Below the pieces are notes generated by a model, which did not search any database, was not told the origin of the DNA, and saw only the letters and a list, made by a program, of their open reading frames with translations. The translations under genes and the position numbers were made by a program. From assembly GCA_937123825.1 (NCBI GenBank), contig CAKZKQ010000723.1, positions 1 to 47,838 on the forward strand: a stretch of 47,838 nt of DNA, read 5' to 3'. This DNA comes from an uncultured Pseudomonadota bacterium. Lineage in GTDB: Bacteria; Myxococcota_A; Bradymonadia; Bradymonadales; GCA-2716585. Below, in pieces: positions 1-8,469 of this stretch. Numbering within the stretch: the first letter of the stretch is position 1; every line of letters begins with the position of its first letter.

Positions 1-15
1 GGGCGCCAGCCAACC

Positions 16-44
16 CCTGGCGGGGGTTTGGGGCGCGCAGCCCC
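16..44. repeat. G-rich intergenic repeat, copy 1
   Basis: An 18-nt string (16-33, CCTGGCGGGGGTTTGGGG) is followed by a short stem-loop in which GGGGC (30-34) pairs with GCCCC (40-44). The identical 18-mer occurs at 47663-47680, also followed by a G/C stem-loop. It lies outside any gene. It may be a dispersed intergenic repeat or a terminator-like element; there is no T-run. Confidence 0.5.
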
Positions 45-48
45 ATAG

Positions 49-165
49 GGGAAAGCCATTGAAACAAAGAAAATGGGAAGGGATGGGCAAAGGCCCACAA
101 CCAAAGCCCCACAGGGAAAGCCATTGAAACAAAGAAAATGGGAAGGGATGGGCAAAAGCCCACAA
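49..165. repeat. Tandem 65-bp repeat, two copies
   Basis: A 52-nt block at 49-100 is repeated at 114-165 with one mismatch (G at 92, A at 157), giving a 65-bp period. The block is purine-rich and starts GGGAAAGCCATTGAAAC. It sits just downstream of the stop codon of the minus-strand methyltransferase. No coding function is evident, and the array may continue to the left of the window. Confidence 0.8.
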
Positions 166-170
166 AAAAT

Positions 171-1223
171 TCAGCCGGGGTTGCGGGCCACCAACGTCTG
201 ATGGCCCGAGCGGCCAAAGAGCCTCAAAACAAAAAGCAGGGGCACGTCGACCAAAACAAAAACCACAATAAAAAGGATGCCGAGCACCATCTCAAGAAGC
301 TTGCGGCCAATGCCTTTGTCTTCGTCTTCGACGTGGCCAAGGAGCTGGGCCAGCGCCATCCAGAGGCTGACGGTCAACTCCATGGGGTAGAACATGGCCT
401 GGTGGTGGGCGACCTCAAGGCCAGCCTTGGTGGCGCACTGGGCCAGGTGCTTTCTGGAGAAGTGCTGGAGGTGTGTGGGCAGGAGCAGGGGGAGCCAGGC
501 GCGGCCAAAGAAGGGGCGAAGGAGGCTGTCCCAGGAGGGGACTTCGATGGAGACGAGGCCGCCGGGTTTGAGGATCCTGCGGATCTCTTCGAGGGTTTGA
601 ACGGGTTCGTAGACGTGTTCGAGGGTTTCGAAGATGGTGACGACATCAAAGTGGTCGTCGGGGTAGCCGACTTCGAGCAGGTCGCCGCAGATGACGTCGA
701 TGTCCTCTTTGTTGACGAACTTTTCGATGCTGCCGGGGTCGAGGTCGATGGCGTGGGCTTTGATCTGGCGTTCTTTGCGGACGTAGTCGATGAAGCCGCC
801 GTAGGAGGCGCCGACGTCGAGGACGCGGTCGCCGGGGCTGAACTTGCGGACCTTTTCGACGGTGGCCATGCGGTAGAGGCTCATCAGGCGCGAGAGGCCA
901 GATTCGAGCTGGAAGCGGCGCATGTCCTCTTGGGCCTGCCCGGAGTAGCAGTCCTCGTAGTAGTAGCGCATGGTCTGGGGGGTGGGCCGGGGGCTTTGAT
1001 AGACAAGGCCGCATTGACCGCAGTGGACCAGTGGGAATTGGCCCTCTTTGCGCCAGACCATGTCTTTGCCGACCAGAATGGGTTCGCCGGGCTCGGTGGC
1101 GCCGCAGAGCGGGCATGGGGCCTCTTCAAAGACCACCTGGTCGTAACGCAGGCTGGTGGAGGGCTCACCGGAGGTGGTGTCGGCGGGGGCGGCTTGGTCG
1201 GCTGGGGCGAGTGTTGCGTTCAC
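171..1223 (-). CDS. Class I SAM-dependent methyltransferase with N-terminal zinc-ribbon-like region and C-terminal membrane segment
   Basis: A 350-residue protein predicted to transfer a methyl group from S-adenosylmethionine to an unknown acceptor. Four cysteines form two CxxC pairs near the N-terminus (C37/C40 and C68/C71), as in the zinc-ribbon leader of many C-methyltransferase-like proteins. The SAM motif I VLDVGASYGG lies at about 134-143 in a Methyltransf_23-type Rossmann domain. The last 45 residues contain a long hydrophobic stretch (about 309-336) that could tether the enzyme to the inner membrane. The start is GTG, and its GTGA overlaps the stop of the upstream propeller gene by 4 nt, so the two are translationally coupled. 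The substrate cannot be told from the sequence; cell-envelope sugar or lipid modification is a guess. Confidence 0.85.
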   Translation of the reverse strand: MNATLAPADQAAPADTTSGEPSTSLRYDQVVFEEAPCPLCGATEPGEPILVGKDMVWRKEGQFPLVHCGQCGLVYQSPRPTPQTMRYYYEDCYSGQAQEDMRRFQLESGLSRLMSLYRMATVEKVRKFSPGDRVLDVGASYGGFIDYVRKERQIKAHAIDLDPGSIEKFVNKEDIDVICGDLLEVGYPDDHFDVVTIFETLEHVYEPVQTLEEIRRILKPGGLVSIEVPSWDSLLRPFFGRAWLPLLLPTHLQHFSRKHLAQCATKAGLEVAHHQAMFYPMELTVSLWMALAQLLGHVEDEDKGIGRKLLEMVLGILFIVVFVLVDVPLLFVLRLFGRSGHQTLVARNPG

Positions 1224-2380
1224 TGGACGGCCTTCAGGACATCGGGATCGATGGGTTTGTTGGGGCGCTTGGTGGGGGGCTTGAGCTTGCGCGGCTGGCC
1301 CTCTGCCTGCCCGGCGGCCTCGTCGGGTGAGGCAAGCCTCAGTCCGGGGGGCTCTTTGATGGATTTTCGAGCCTCCCGGTCGCTGTCGAGCAGGGGGAGG
1401 TTGAGCTTGTAGAGCCCTTCGCGGTGTACGCCGACGTAGAGGGCTCGGCCTCGGGCGGCGGCGGTGTGGGCTTTGTCCATCAGTACGATAGATTGGGCCC
1501 CTTCGGCAAGCGGCACCCAGGTCAGGCGCAAATCGGCCATGGGGAAGGACTCACCTTCGGTCTCGGTATCGGTCTCGCCAAAGAGGACGACGGCCAGGCC
1601 GTAATTGGTCCAGATGGCGTCGACGCCTTGGCCGATACGGCGTTTGTCCTGGGTGGCCAGGTCGAGGATGGTGACCTTGAGGTCGTCGATGAAGAGGAGT
1701 TGGCGTCCGTTGGGGCTCCAGCGCGGTTTGCGGCCGCCGCTGCCGGTGATGTCCTTGATGACGTTGTTGGTGACGTCCATCAGGGAGATGCCGCCGCCTC
1801 GACGCTCAAAGGCGACCACGTTGCCGCCGGGGTGCCACTGGGGCGAACCGATGGACTTGGTGGTCAGACGCTCGGAGTCGCCGGTTTCGAGGTCGAGCAG
1901 GTGTGTGCCTTGCTGGTTGACGTAGATGATGGCGTCGCCTTCGGGCGAGAACTTGGGCAGCGCGGCGGAAGGATCGACGCCGAGGGCTTTCCAGTCTTTT
2001 TCGACGATCCGGCCCTGGGTGGGCACGGTGGCCAACCAGTAGCGGTTGTCGGCCTTGGCCTCGGTGTAGAAGAGGACATCGGCGCTGTCGGGCGAAAACG
2101 TGGCGCCGACGCCTTGGGCGACCCGCTTGGTTTTGACCCCCGAGGGGCCCGGCGCGCTGAGCAGCACCAGATCGTGCTTGGGTTTGCCGGGCACGCGCGC
2201 GCTGTAGGCGATCAGTTGACCATCGGGCGAAACCGCCACGTGGTGCACCTCGGACTTGTCGATCGTCAAAGGTAAGGGTTTGATCTTTATGGTGTCGGCC
2301 CAGGCCACGCCTGCCGCCATCGCCCCCGCTGCCATCACCAGCAGCCACCCCAAGTTTCGCTTTGCCGCTCGCCTCATCAT
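1220..2380 (-). CDS. Exported TolB-like (PD40/WD40-like) beta-propeller protein
   Basis: About 386 residues from the ATG at 2380, which follows AGGGG at a suitable distance and begins a clear signal peptide (MMRRAAKRN, then a hydrophobic run ending AWA). The open frame continues upstream to 2785 but that part is low-complexity and is not used. The mature protein has repeated 'SPDG/SPEG/SPNG' blades (VAVSPDGQLIAYSA, PKFSPEGDAIIY, PRWSPNGRQLLF), typical of PD40 propellers related to TolB. It probably acts in the periplasm as a binding scaffold. It overlaps the following methyltransferase gene by 4 nt, suggesting a two-gene operon. Specific partners are unknown. Confidence 0.8.
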   Translation of the reverse strand: MMRRAAKRNLGWLLVMAAGAMAAGVAWADTIKIKPLPLTIDKSEVHHVAVSPDGQLIAYSARVPGKPKHDLVLLSAPGPSGVKTKRVAQGVGATFSPDSADVLFYTEAKADNRYWLATVPTQGRIVEKDWKALGVDPSAALPKFSPEGDAIIYVNQQGTHLLDLETGDSERLTTKSIGSPQWHPGGNVVAFERRGGGISLMDVTNNVIKDITGSGGRKPRWSPNGRQLLFIDDLKVTILDLATQDKRRIGQGVDAIWTNYGLAVVLFGETDTETEGESFPMADLRLTWVPLAEGAQSIVLMDKAHTAAARGRALYVGVHREGLYKLNLPLLDSDREARKSIKEPPGLRLASPDEAAGQAEGQPRKLKPPTKRPNKPIDPDVLKAVQ

Positions 2381-2586
2381 GGCTTTTTTATCCCCTGTCT
2401 GCTGACCACCCCCATCCCCGTTATCCCCTCCCGGGACAAAGGCGCATGCGTCAATATAACCCCCACCAAGCGCGCTTACAATCACCCATTTGGCCGGGCA
2501 AGGCCGCGAGTCAGGGCGTCGACGGCAAAACTGGCCATACTCGCACAATCCCCTCCCGTGGTGACGGGGTGCATGGGATAACGGCG

Positions 2587-2616
2587 TTGACAGGAGCGCG
2601 TTTCTTGCCGTTAACG
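2587..2616 (+). promoter_or_regulatory. Possible promoter of the sigma-fecR-receptor operon
   Basis: A perfect TTGACA (2587-2592) is followed after 18 nt by TTAACG (2611-2616), a poor -10, which lies in the palindrome CCGTTAACGG (2608-2617). It is placed about 60 nt upstream of the sigma factor start. The -35 is convincing and the -10 is not. Confidence 0.3.
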
Positions 2617-2632
2617 GTCTGTGCGTTTGTCG

Positions 2633-2652
2633 CGTCCCTGTGTTCAGGGACG
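2633..2652 (+). promoter_or_regulatory. Stem-loop in the leader of the sigma factor gene
   Basis: CGTCCCTG (2633-2640) pairs perfectly with CAGGGACG (2645-2652) around a TGTT loop, 21 nt before the start codon at 2674. It could affect translation initiation of the sigma factor, or it could be chance in GC-rich DNA. Confidence 0.4.
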
Positions 2653-2673
2653 TGATGAAATGGGGCAGACGCG

Positions 2674-3294
2674 ATGGGGGTTTTCGTGGGGTGGTTGAGT
2701 TGGGTGGGCGGGCGAAAGAAGGCGCGCGCTTCAGAGCCACAGAGCTTAGAGCCACAGAACATTGAGCCACAGAGCTTAGCGCCACAAAGCTTTGAGGCTC
2801 GGTTGGTGGCCAAGGCCCGCGCGGGGGATCGGGCGGCGTTTGGCAAGCTCCACAACATCTACGCGCGGATGGTCCACGGCGTGTTGATCAGCCGGGTGCC
2901 GCCGCACGAGGCCGACGACTTGACCCAGGACGTGTTTTTGACGGCGTTGCAGCGCTTGAACCAGCTCAAGGACGACAACGCCTTTGGGCCCTGGTTGGCG
3001 GCCATCGCCAGACGCCGGTCGATCGATTTTCTCAGGCAGCGCAAAGAAACCAGTGAGTTGCCCGAGGAGCTGGCCGGCAAGTCTCGGCCGAAGGCTGAGG
3101 TGATGGAGGCCTTGCGGGCCATTCAGAGCCTGCCGGAGGCCTATCGGGAGACGCTGGCGATGCGCCTTGTCGAAGGCATGACGGGGCCAGAGATCGCCGC
3201 CAGGACCGGTTTGACGCCAGGTTCGGTGCGCGTCAACCTGCATAGAGGCATGAAGCTTCTGCGTTCCAACCTGGGCGTGGAGGAGGAATCATGA
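2674..3294 (+). CDS. ECF-type RNA polymerase sigma factor
   Basis: A 206-residue sigma-70 family protein. Region 2 is seen in 'LVAKARAGDRAAFGKL' and 'HEADDLTQDVFLTALQRL', followed by the promoter-melting part 'WLAAIARRRSIDFLR'. Region 4 has the helix-turn-helix 'GMTGPEIAARTGLTPGSVRVNLHRGMKLL'-type segment near the C-terminus. The first 45 or so residues are not part of the sigma fold and include a low-complexity (E/A)PQ(S/N)(L/I/F) repeat, so the true start could be a later GTG/TTG close to 'VAKAR'. The stop overlaps the next start (ATGA, 3291-3294), coupling it to the FecR-like gene. The order sigma, FecR, TonB receptor resembles FecI/FecR/FecA surface signalling, so it probably directs transcription of this or related transport genes. 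Confidence 0.85.
   Translation: MGVFVGWLSWVGGRKKARASEPQSLEPQNIEPQSLAPQSFEARLVAKARAGDRAAFGKLHNIYARMVHGVLISRVPPHEADDLTQDVFLTALQRLNQLKDDNAFGPWLAAIARRRSIDFLRQRKETSELPEELAGKSRPKAEVMEALRAIQSLPEAYRETLAMRLVEGMTGPEIAARTGLTPGSVRVNLHRGMKLLRSNLGVEEES
2734..2793 (+). repeat. Four 15-bp tandem repeats within the sigma factor gene
   Basis: Units begin at 2734, 2749, 2764 and 2779. Units 1 and 3 are identical (GAGCCACAGAGCTTA), and units 2 and 4 differ at a few bases. They are in frame and encode four pentapeptides EPQSL, EPQNI, EPQSL and APQSF. Copy-number changes would keep the frame. Confidence 0.85.
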
Positions 3295-4322
3295 GCCAAT
3301 CCCCTCAAGACGACGATTACCTGTGGAACCAACAAGGGCCCGTGGACCCGGAGGTTGAGCGCCTGGAGAACCTGCTCTCTGGGCTGCGCTACGAGGGTGC
3401 GCCGCCGCAAATGCCGGCACAGCCCGCGCGGCAGGAGGGCAGACCCGTGTGGGCGGCGGCGGTGGTGGCCGCGGCGGTGATTCTGGTGACGGCCACGTGG
3501 TGGTGGACCCAGCAGGTGCCGCCAGACGCGGGCGGTGAGCCGGAGCCGCCACATTTGGCCAACGCGCCGGCGCCGTGGTCGATCACGGACGTGCACGGAC
3601 AAATAAAGCTCGATGGGACGAGCGCCGGTGCTGATCAGGCGCTGCGCCCAGGCCAGTGGCTTCAGACGGGGTCGGACACCACGGCGCGAGTGCAGGTGGC
3701 CGACATCGGGCACATGGACCTGGGGGCTCAGACCAAGCTGCGCCTCAAGCACACCAGCGACGACCAGCACCGCCTGGAGTTGGCCCAGGGGCATCTGCAC
3801 GCGTGGGTGGTGGCGCCGCCCCGGCTCTTTTTTGTGGAGACACCGGGGGCCACCGCCGTGGACCTGGGCTGTGAGTACACGCTCGATGTCGATGAGATGG
3901 GGCACGGGGCCATTTCGGTCTTGACGGGCTACGTGTCGCTGGAGCGGCCGCAGGCGTCGGGCAAGGCCCAGCGCGGGGTCTTTGTGCCTGCGGGGACAAC
4001 CTGCCAGATCCACCCGACCAAAGGCCCGGGCGTGCCGCACCACACTGACGCTGAGCCTGCGGTGGTGAGCGCTTTGGAGGGGCTGGACGGCTCGGATGAG
4101 GCGCTGGATCGGTTGTTGGCGGCGTGCGCGTCGCGCGACACGCTGGCGCTCTTTCATTTGTTGCCGCGCCTGGAGGCCGGGCAGCGCGAGCGGACCTTTG
4201 CCCGGCTGCGCGAGTTGACCCCTCCGGTCATTCACCCAGACGGCGTCACCACCACATCGGTCTTGAAGCTCAACCCTGTGGCCCTGGACGCGTGGCAAGA
4301 CGCGCTCTTGTGGCTGTGGTAG
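3291..4322 (+). CDS. FecR-like anti-sigma / signal-transducing membrane protein
   Basis: A 343-residue single-pass protein. A cytoplasmic N-terminal part of about 50 residues precedes a transmembrane helix (about 53-73, rich in A/V then TWWW). A periplasmic FecR domain follows at about 98-215 ('VHGQIKLDG', 'LQTGSDTTARVQVADIGHMDLGAQTKLRL', 'ETPGATAVDLGCEYTLDV'), and then a C-terminal domain of about 120 residues with no recognised family. FecR proteins sense a periplasmic signal, often from a TonB receptor, and control a partner sigma factor. The N-terminal part does not look like a classical zinc-binding anti-sigma domain (no HxxxCxxC). It overlaps the sigma gene by 4 nt and is followed after 10 nt by the receptor gene, so the three form one operon. 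Confidence 0.8.
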   Translation: MSQSPQDDDYLWNQQGPVDPEVERLENLLSGLRYEGAPPQMPAQPARQEGRPVWAAAVVAAAVILVTATWWWTQQVPPDAGGEPEPPHLANAPAPWSITDVHGQIKLDGTSAGADQALRPGQWLQTGSDTTARVQVADIGHMDLGAQTKLRLKHTSDDQHRLELAQGHLHAWVVAPPRLFFVETPGATAVDLGCEYTLDVDEMGHGAISVLTGYVSLERPQASGKAQRGVFVPAGTTCQIHPTKGPGVPHHTDAEPAVVSALEGLDGSDEALDRLLAACASRDTLALFHLLPRLEAGQRERTFARLRELTPPVIHPDGVTTTSVLKLNPVALDAWQDALLWLW

Positions 4323-4332
4323 GGTTTGGGAC

Positions 4333-7050
4333 ATGATGTGGTCGCGGCTGATAAAGGCGTGTTGGGTGTTTTGCATGGTGTGCGGGTGGTCCTTGGAGGC
4401 TGCGGCACAAGATGCCCCTCCACCACCGCCGCCTGCGCCAGCCCCTGCGGACGCCAAACCGGCCCCTCAAGACGACGACTTCCAGCCCCCAAAGCTCCTC
4501 AGAAGTGCAAGGCCAGATTATCCCGCCGACGCCAAGGCCGCCGGGCTTCAGGGCAGCGTGGTGGTCTTGCTGGACATCGACGAGGCGGGCAAGGTCACGG
4601 CAGTGGAGGTTTTGAAGGCGCCCGAGCCGGATCTGGGCTTGATCAAGGCGGCCACGGACGCTGCCAGAAAGATGGTCTTCAAACCTGCGACCGAGGGCGG
4701 TCAGCCGGTCCCGGTTCAGCTCAAATACCGCTTTCGCTTTGTGCTCGACGGCGACCCAGCTCCTGCGTCGCCTCCCAAAGTGCCCATTGCTCCCGAATCC
4801 AAACCAGAGCCGCCACCGCCACCAAAGACCCAGGCGCCGCTGCCGCCGGTCAACTTCAAGGGGCGCGTGCTGGAGCGCGGCGTGGGGGACCCGATTGCCG
4901 GAGCGACGGTGCTGATTTTTCGCGGCCAGGGGGCCGAGGCGGTGGGTTTTGAGGCCGTGACGGACGAAAACGGCGAGTTTTCGTTTCGGGCCTTGGAGGC
5001 CGGGGCGTGGCGCGTGCTGGTGGAGAGCGCCGAGCACTATCCGTCAAGGACCACCGAGGAGATCAAGGCCGGGCTGCGCCTGGAGTTGACCTACCGGCTG
5101 GAGCGGACCAGCTACAACACCTTTGATGTCTTGGTGGAGGGGGAGCGCGGCAAGGCTCGGGTGACGCGCAGGACGGTGGGGATCGAGGAGATCGAGTTGA
5201 TGCCGGGGATCCTGGGGGATCCGCTCAAGGTCATCCGGGCGCTGCCGGGGGTGGCGCAGACCAGCTTGATCAGCCCGGACATCGTGATTCGGGGCGGGGC
5301 GCCTCAGGACACGCGGATTTTTGCCTTTGATCTGGAGATCCCGGCGGTCTTTCACTTTGGCGGCATCCGGGGGATCTTCCCCGGCGGGATGGTGGACGCG
5401 ATCACGCTCTATCCGGGCAACTTTCCCGTCACCTACGGGCGCAGCATTGGCGGCGTCATCGACATCGACATCCCCATCAAAGACCCCGAGACGTGGCACG
5501 GACACCTGGACGTCAGCCTGCTCGATTCGAGCTTTTATCTGGAGTTCCCCGTCACCGAAGACGTCTGGATGGCCTTCTCGGCCCGGCGCAGCTATCTGGA
5601 CACGGTGATTGGGGTCGTGGGGCTGGTGACCGACGATGATCTGGTCCTGCCGCGCTACTTTGATGTGCACGCACAGGTGGGCTGGCGCCCCAACCTTCAG
5701 CACGCGCTGCGCTTCTTTGTCTTCACCGCCGACGACGACTTTGTGGTCTACTCGGTCAACGACGAGCCCGACTTTGAAGAGGACACGCTGCCAGAGTTGA
5801 GCCTGATCCAGGCTGGCGCGCGCCACGTCTGGACCCCCTCGGAAGAAACCACCCTCACCAGCGCCTTCTCCATCGGCGCCGTACGCCAACAGCGGCTCGC
5901 CGATGGCCTCCAGGCCTTCTTCCCGGCGGGCGTCGGCCTGACCCGTGAGAGGACCCTTCGACTGGCAGGCCGCAGCCACCTGGAGCAGCGCATCGAGCCA
6001 AACACCATGCTCATCGCAGGGCTCGACACCATCTGGACGCGCAGCCGCTATCGCCTTGAGGCCGACCTCTTTGACCTCCTGGAGCCCGAAGCCGATCCCA
6101 GCCTGCTGGACAACATCGATCTGGACGGCAACGGGGTGCCGGATCTGGAGGAACTGCTGGTTTCGGGCCGTGTTGCCAACGGCACCGAGGTGGGCGCGTA
6201 CATGGCCTGGGAGTTGACCCACTTTGACGACCTCCTGGTCGTCCCCGCTGCCCGCGTGGACCACTACAGCACCATCGACCAGACCGCCTTCAGCCCGCGC
6301 CTCAACGTCACCGCCACCCCCTGGGATCAGTGGGAGATCAAGGGCGCCATCGGGCGCTTCAACCAGCCTCCCATCCCCTTCAACCTCGATGAGCTGCTGG
6401 GCAACCCCGCGCTGACCCACGAGGTGGCCACGCAGACCGAGCTTGGGGCGGCCTGGAGCCCCAACGAGTTCTGGCGCCTTGAGGTGACCGGCTTCTACAA
6501 AGATCTGGATCGGCTCGTGGAACCCATCGTGGAGCCGGTGCTGGACCTCTTGCTGCGCCCGTCCTACGACAACATCGGCCGCGGCCGCGCTTACGGCGCC
6601 GAGGTCTACATCCGCTACCGCTTCTTTGAAAAATTCAGCGGCTGGCTGGCCTACACCCTCTCGCGGACCGAGCGCTTCAACCAGGAGCGCCAACGCTTTG
6701 AAGTCTTTGACTTTGACCAGACCCACAACCTGACCTGGTTTGGCAGCTACCGCTTTCCGCTCAACTGGAGCGCCGGGGTGCGCTTTCGCTACGCCACAGG
6801 CTTTCCCTTCTACGACGAATTCGAGCGATTCATCCCCGTGGGACGCGGCACCGACTTTCACCAGCTCGATTTGCGGCTCGACAAGCGCTGGATCTACACG
6901 CGCTGGAGCTTGAACGTCTACTTCGACCTCCAAAACGTCTACAACCGTTTCAACTTCTCCAGCCCCGGCGGCGTGCCCTCCAGCGCCAGCTCCGTGCCGC
7001 CCCCAGGCCTGCCTCTGCTGCCCATCCTGGGCGCCCGCGCCAACTTCTGA
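4333..7050 (+). CDS. TonB-dependent outer-membrane receptor with fused TonB C-terminal-like and carboxypeptidase-regulatory-like domains
   Basis: A 905-residue exported protein with a signal peptide ending near AAAQ (about 26). After a proline-rich linker comes a TonB_C-like domain at about 54-138 ('RPDYPADAKAAGLQGSVVV', 'DEAGKVTAVEVLKAPEPD', 'KMVFKPATEGGQPV'), normally found on the energy-transducing TonB protein. A second Pro-rich linker leads to a carboxypeptidase-D regulatory-like beta domain (about 175-255). The plug follows (about 284-380: 'PGILGDPLKVIRALPGVAQ', 'PDIVIRGGAPQDTRIF'), then a large beta-barrel ending in ...GARANF with the C-terminal Phe expected for BAM recognition. The ligand is unknown. 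The sigma/FecR neighbours suggest regulated uptake or signalling, although the N-terminal domain is not an obvious STN signalling domain. Confidence 0.85.
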   Translation: MMWSRLIKACWVFCMVCGWSLEAAAQDAPPPPPPAPAPADAKPAPQDDDFQPPKLLRSARPDYPADAKAAGLQGSVVVLLDIDEAGKVTAVEVLKAPEPDLGLIKAATDAARKMVFKPATEGGQPVPVQLKYRFRFVLDGDPAPASPPKVPIAPESKPEPPPPPKTQAPLPPVNFKGRVLERGVGDPIAGATVLIFRGQGAEAVGFEAVTDENGEFSFRALEAGAWRVLVESAEHYPSRTTEEIKAGLRLELTYRLERTSYNTFDVLVEGERGKARVTRRTVGIEEIELMPGILGDPLKVIRALPGVAQTSLISPDIVIRGGAPQDTRIFAFDLEIPAVFHFGGIRGIFPGGMVDAITLYPGNFPVTYGRSIGGVIDIDIPIKDPETWHGHLDVSLLDSSFYLEFPVTEDVWMAFSARRSYLDTVIGVVGLVTDDDLVLPRYFDVHAQVGWRPNLQHALRFFVFTADDDFVVYSVNDEPDFEEDTLPELSLIQAGARHVWTPSEETTLTSAFSIGAVRQQRLADGLQAFFPAGVGLTRERTLRLAGRSHLEQRIEPNTMLIAGLDTIWTRSRYRLEADLFDLLEPEADPSLLDNIDLDGNGVPDLEELLVSGRVANGTEVGAYMAWELTHFDDLLVVPAARVDHYSTIDQTAFSPRLNVTATPWDQWEIKGAIGRFNQPPIPFNLDELLGNPALTHEVATQTELGAAWSPNEFWRLEVTGFYKDLDRLVEPIVEPVLDLLLRPSYDNIGRGRAYGAEVYIRYRFFEKFSGWLAYTLSRTERFNQERQRFEVFDFDQTHNLTWFGSYRFPLNWSAGVRFRYATGFPFYDEFERFIPVGRGTDFHQLDLRLDKRWIYTRWSLNVYFDLQNVYNRFNFSSPGGVPSSASSVPPPGLPLLPILGARANF

Positions 7051-7171
7051 AGCCCACCGCCGAGAAAAAATCTCAAGCCTCTGTTAACGCCCCAGCCCTT
7101 CACCCCGTCTTGCCCCATCGAACCCCCCGCTCTGGGGTCTGGAGCGGGACAGCAAGAGTGTGAAGAGAGCC

Positions 7172-8389
7172 ATGGAATACACCCGACAAGCGGCCGCCTG
7201 GATGATGATGGGCCTGTGCGTTGTGATGGGCATCGGCACCGCCCACGGAGAATTGACCGCGCCTGAGACCGAGCCCTCCTCAGCGCCCGCCCCCCAGCCC
7301 CCCGGCACCGACGGCAAGCTGGTCGTGCACGAATGGGGCACCTTCACCTCGGTCAGCGGCACCGACGGCATCTCTCTGGAGTGGCGCCCCCTCGACGGCC
7401 CCACCGACCTGCCCAGCTTCGTCTACACCCAGGCCAACCCAGGCCCGGACAACCGACCGGTCAGAGGTCGCGGCAAGGGCTCAGGCCGGATCCGCATGGA
7501 GACGCCCGTCATCTACTTCTACAGCGACCGCCCGCGCGACATCTCGCTGCGCGTCGACTTCCCCCAGGGCACCATCACCGAGTGGTATCCCCGCGCCCAG
7601 GTCACCCCCCCGGGCGTCAACTGGAACCCCTTCCAGGTCCGCCCCGGCCCCCCCCCCACCTTCCCCACCGAACCCACCCACAACCACTACTACCCCGCCC
7701 GCGAAACCGACGCCGACCCCATCCACGTGCGCGGCGAAGACGAAAAGTTCCTCTTCTACCGAGGCGTGGGCGACTTCAAGCTCCCCCTGAAGGCCTCGCT
7801 GACCCGCGACGCCAAGGTCCAACTCACCCACAGCCAGCAACAGCCCCTGGGGCGCCTGATGGTCTTTGAAAAACGCGGCGACAAGATCGGCTTTGAAGTC
7901 CTGGCAGACCCCGCTCGCCCCAACGCCACCCTGCCCCGACCTGCGCTCAACGATGATCTTGGCGACGTCCTCGACCGCCTCTACACCATGCTCATCGCCG
8001 AGGGCCTCTACCCCAAAGAGGCCAGCAGCATGATCGAAACCTGGCGCGACCACTGGTTTGAAGACGGCCTGCGGGTCTTCTACATGCTCCCCCAGGACCT
8101 GACCGACACCATCCTCCCCCTCCACATGACCCCCGCCCCCACCGAGCTGGTCCGCGTCCTGGTCGGGCGCATCGAACTGCTCACCCCCGAACAACTCGAC
8201 GACGTCCACGCGCGGCTGCTCAAGGCCCACTACAGCGCCCCCCAACGCCGCGCCGACCTCATCGGCGCGCTCAACAAAGACTACGGGCGCTTTCTGGAAC
8301 CCATCATCGGCCGCATTATGGTGCGCCTGACCACCAACGATCCCCTTAAAAACGCATCTTGGATGCCTTGGACACTCTCTAAAGAATAA
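7172..8389 (+). CDS. Exported protein of unknown function ('HEWGTFTSV' type)
   Basis: About 405 residues from the ATG at 7172; a GTG at 7160 in the same frame would add four residues (MKRA) and is an alternative. The N-terminus is a signal peptide (hydrophobic MMMGLCVVMGIGTAHG), followed by a Pro/Ala-rich linker and the conserved-looking start 'LVVHEWGTFTSVSGTDG'. Similar hypothetical proteins with this motif are, from memory, found in Myxococcota and Planctomycetes. The rest is a mixed beta and alpha protein with no catalytic motif I can recognise. It lies 121 nt after the receptor gene on the same strand and may be transcribed separately. Confidence 0.75.
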   Translation: MEYTRQAAAWMMMGLCVVMGIGTAHGELTAPETEPSSAPAPQPPGTDGKLVVHEWGTFTSVSGTDGISLEWRPLDGPTDLPSFVYTQANPGPDNRPVRGRGKGSGRIRMETPVIYFYSDRPRDISLRVDFPQGTITEWYPRAQVTPPGVNWNPFQVRPGPPPTFPTEPTHNHYYPARETDADPIHVRGEDEKFLFYRGVGDFKLPLKASLTRDAKVQLTHSQQQPLGRLMVFEKRGDKIGFEVLADPARPNATLPRPALNDDLGDVLDRLYTMLIAEGLYPKEASSMIETWRDHWFEDGLRVFYMLPQDLTDTILPLHMTPAPTELVRVLVGRIELLTPEQLDDVHARLLKAHYSAPQRRADLIGALNKDYGRFLEPIIGRIMVRLTTNDPLKNASWMPWTLSKE

Positions 8390-8469
8390 ACCACACTGAC
8401 GCGCGTCCACGGGGACACAACCCCCCGCGCTGGCCCAAATGCAGTGAATCATCACCCGAATTCCCCAGG

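Noticed and set aside
2381..2785. Upstream extension of the beta-propeller frame
   Set aside because: It would hide the signal peptide inside the protein and runs over the divergent sigma gene's repeats.
5044..6933. 629-residue minus-strand open frame opposite the TonB receptor
   Set aside because: No domains, and the plus strand has a complete receptor with C-terminal Phe.
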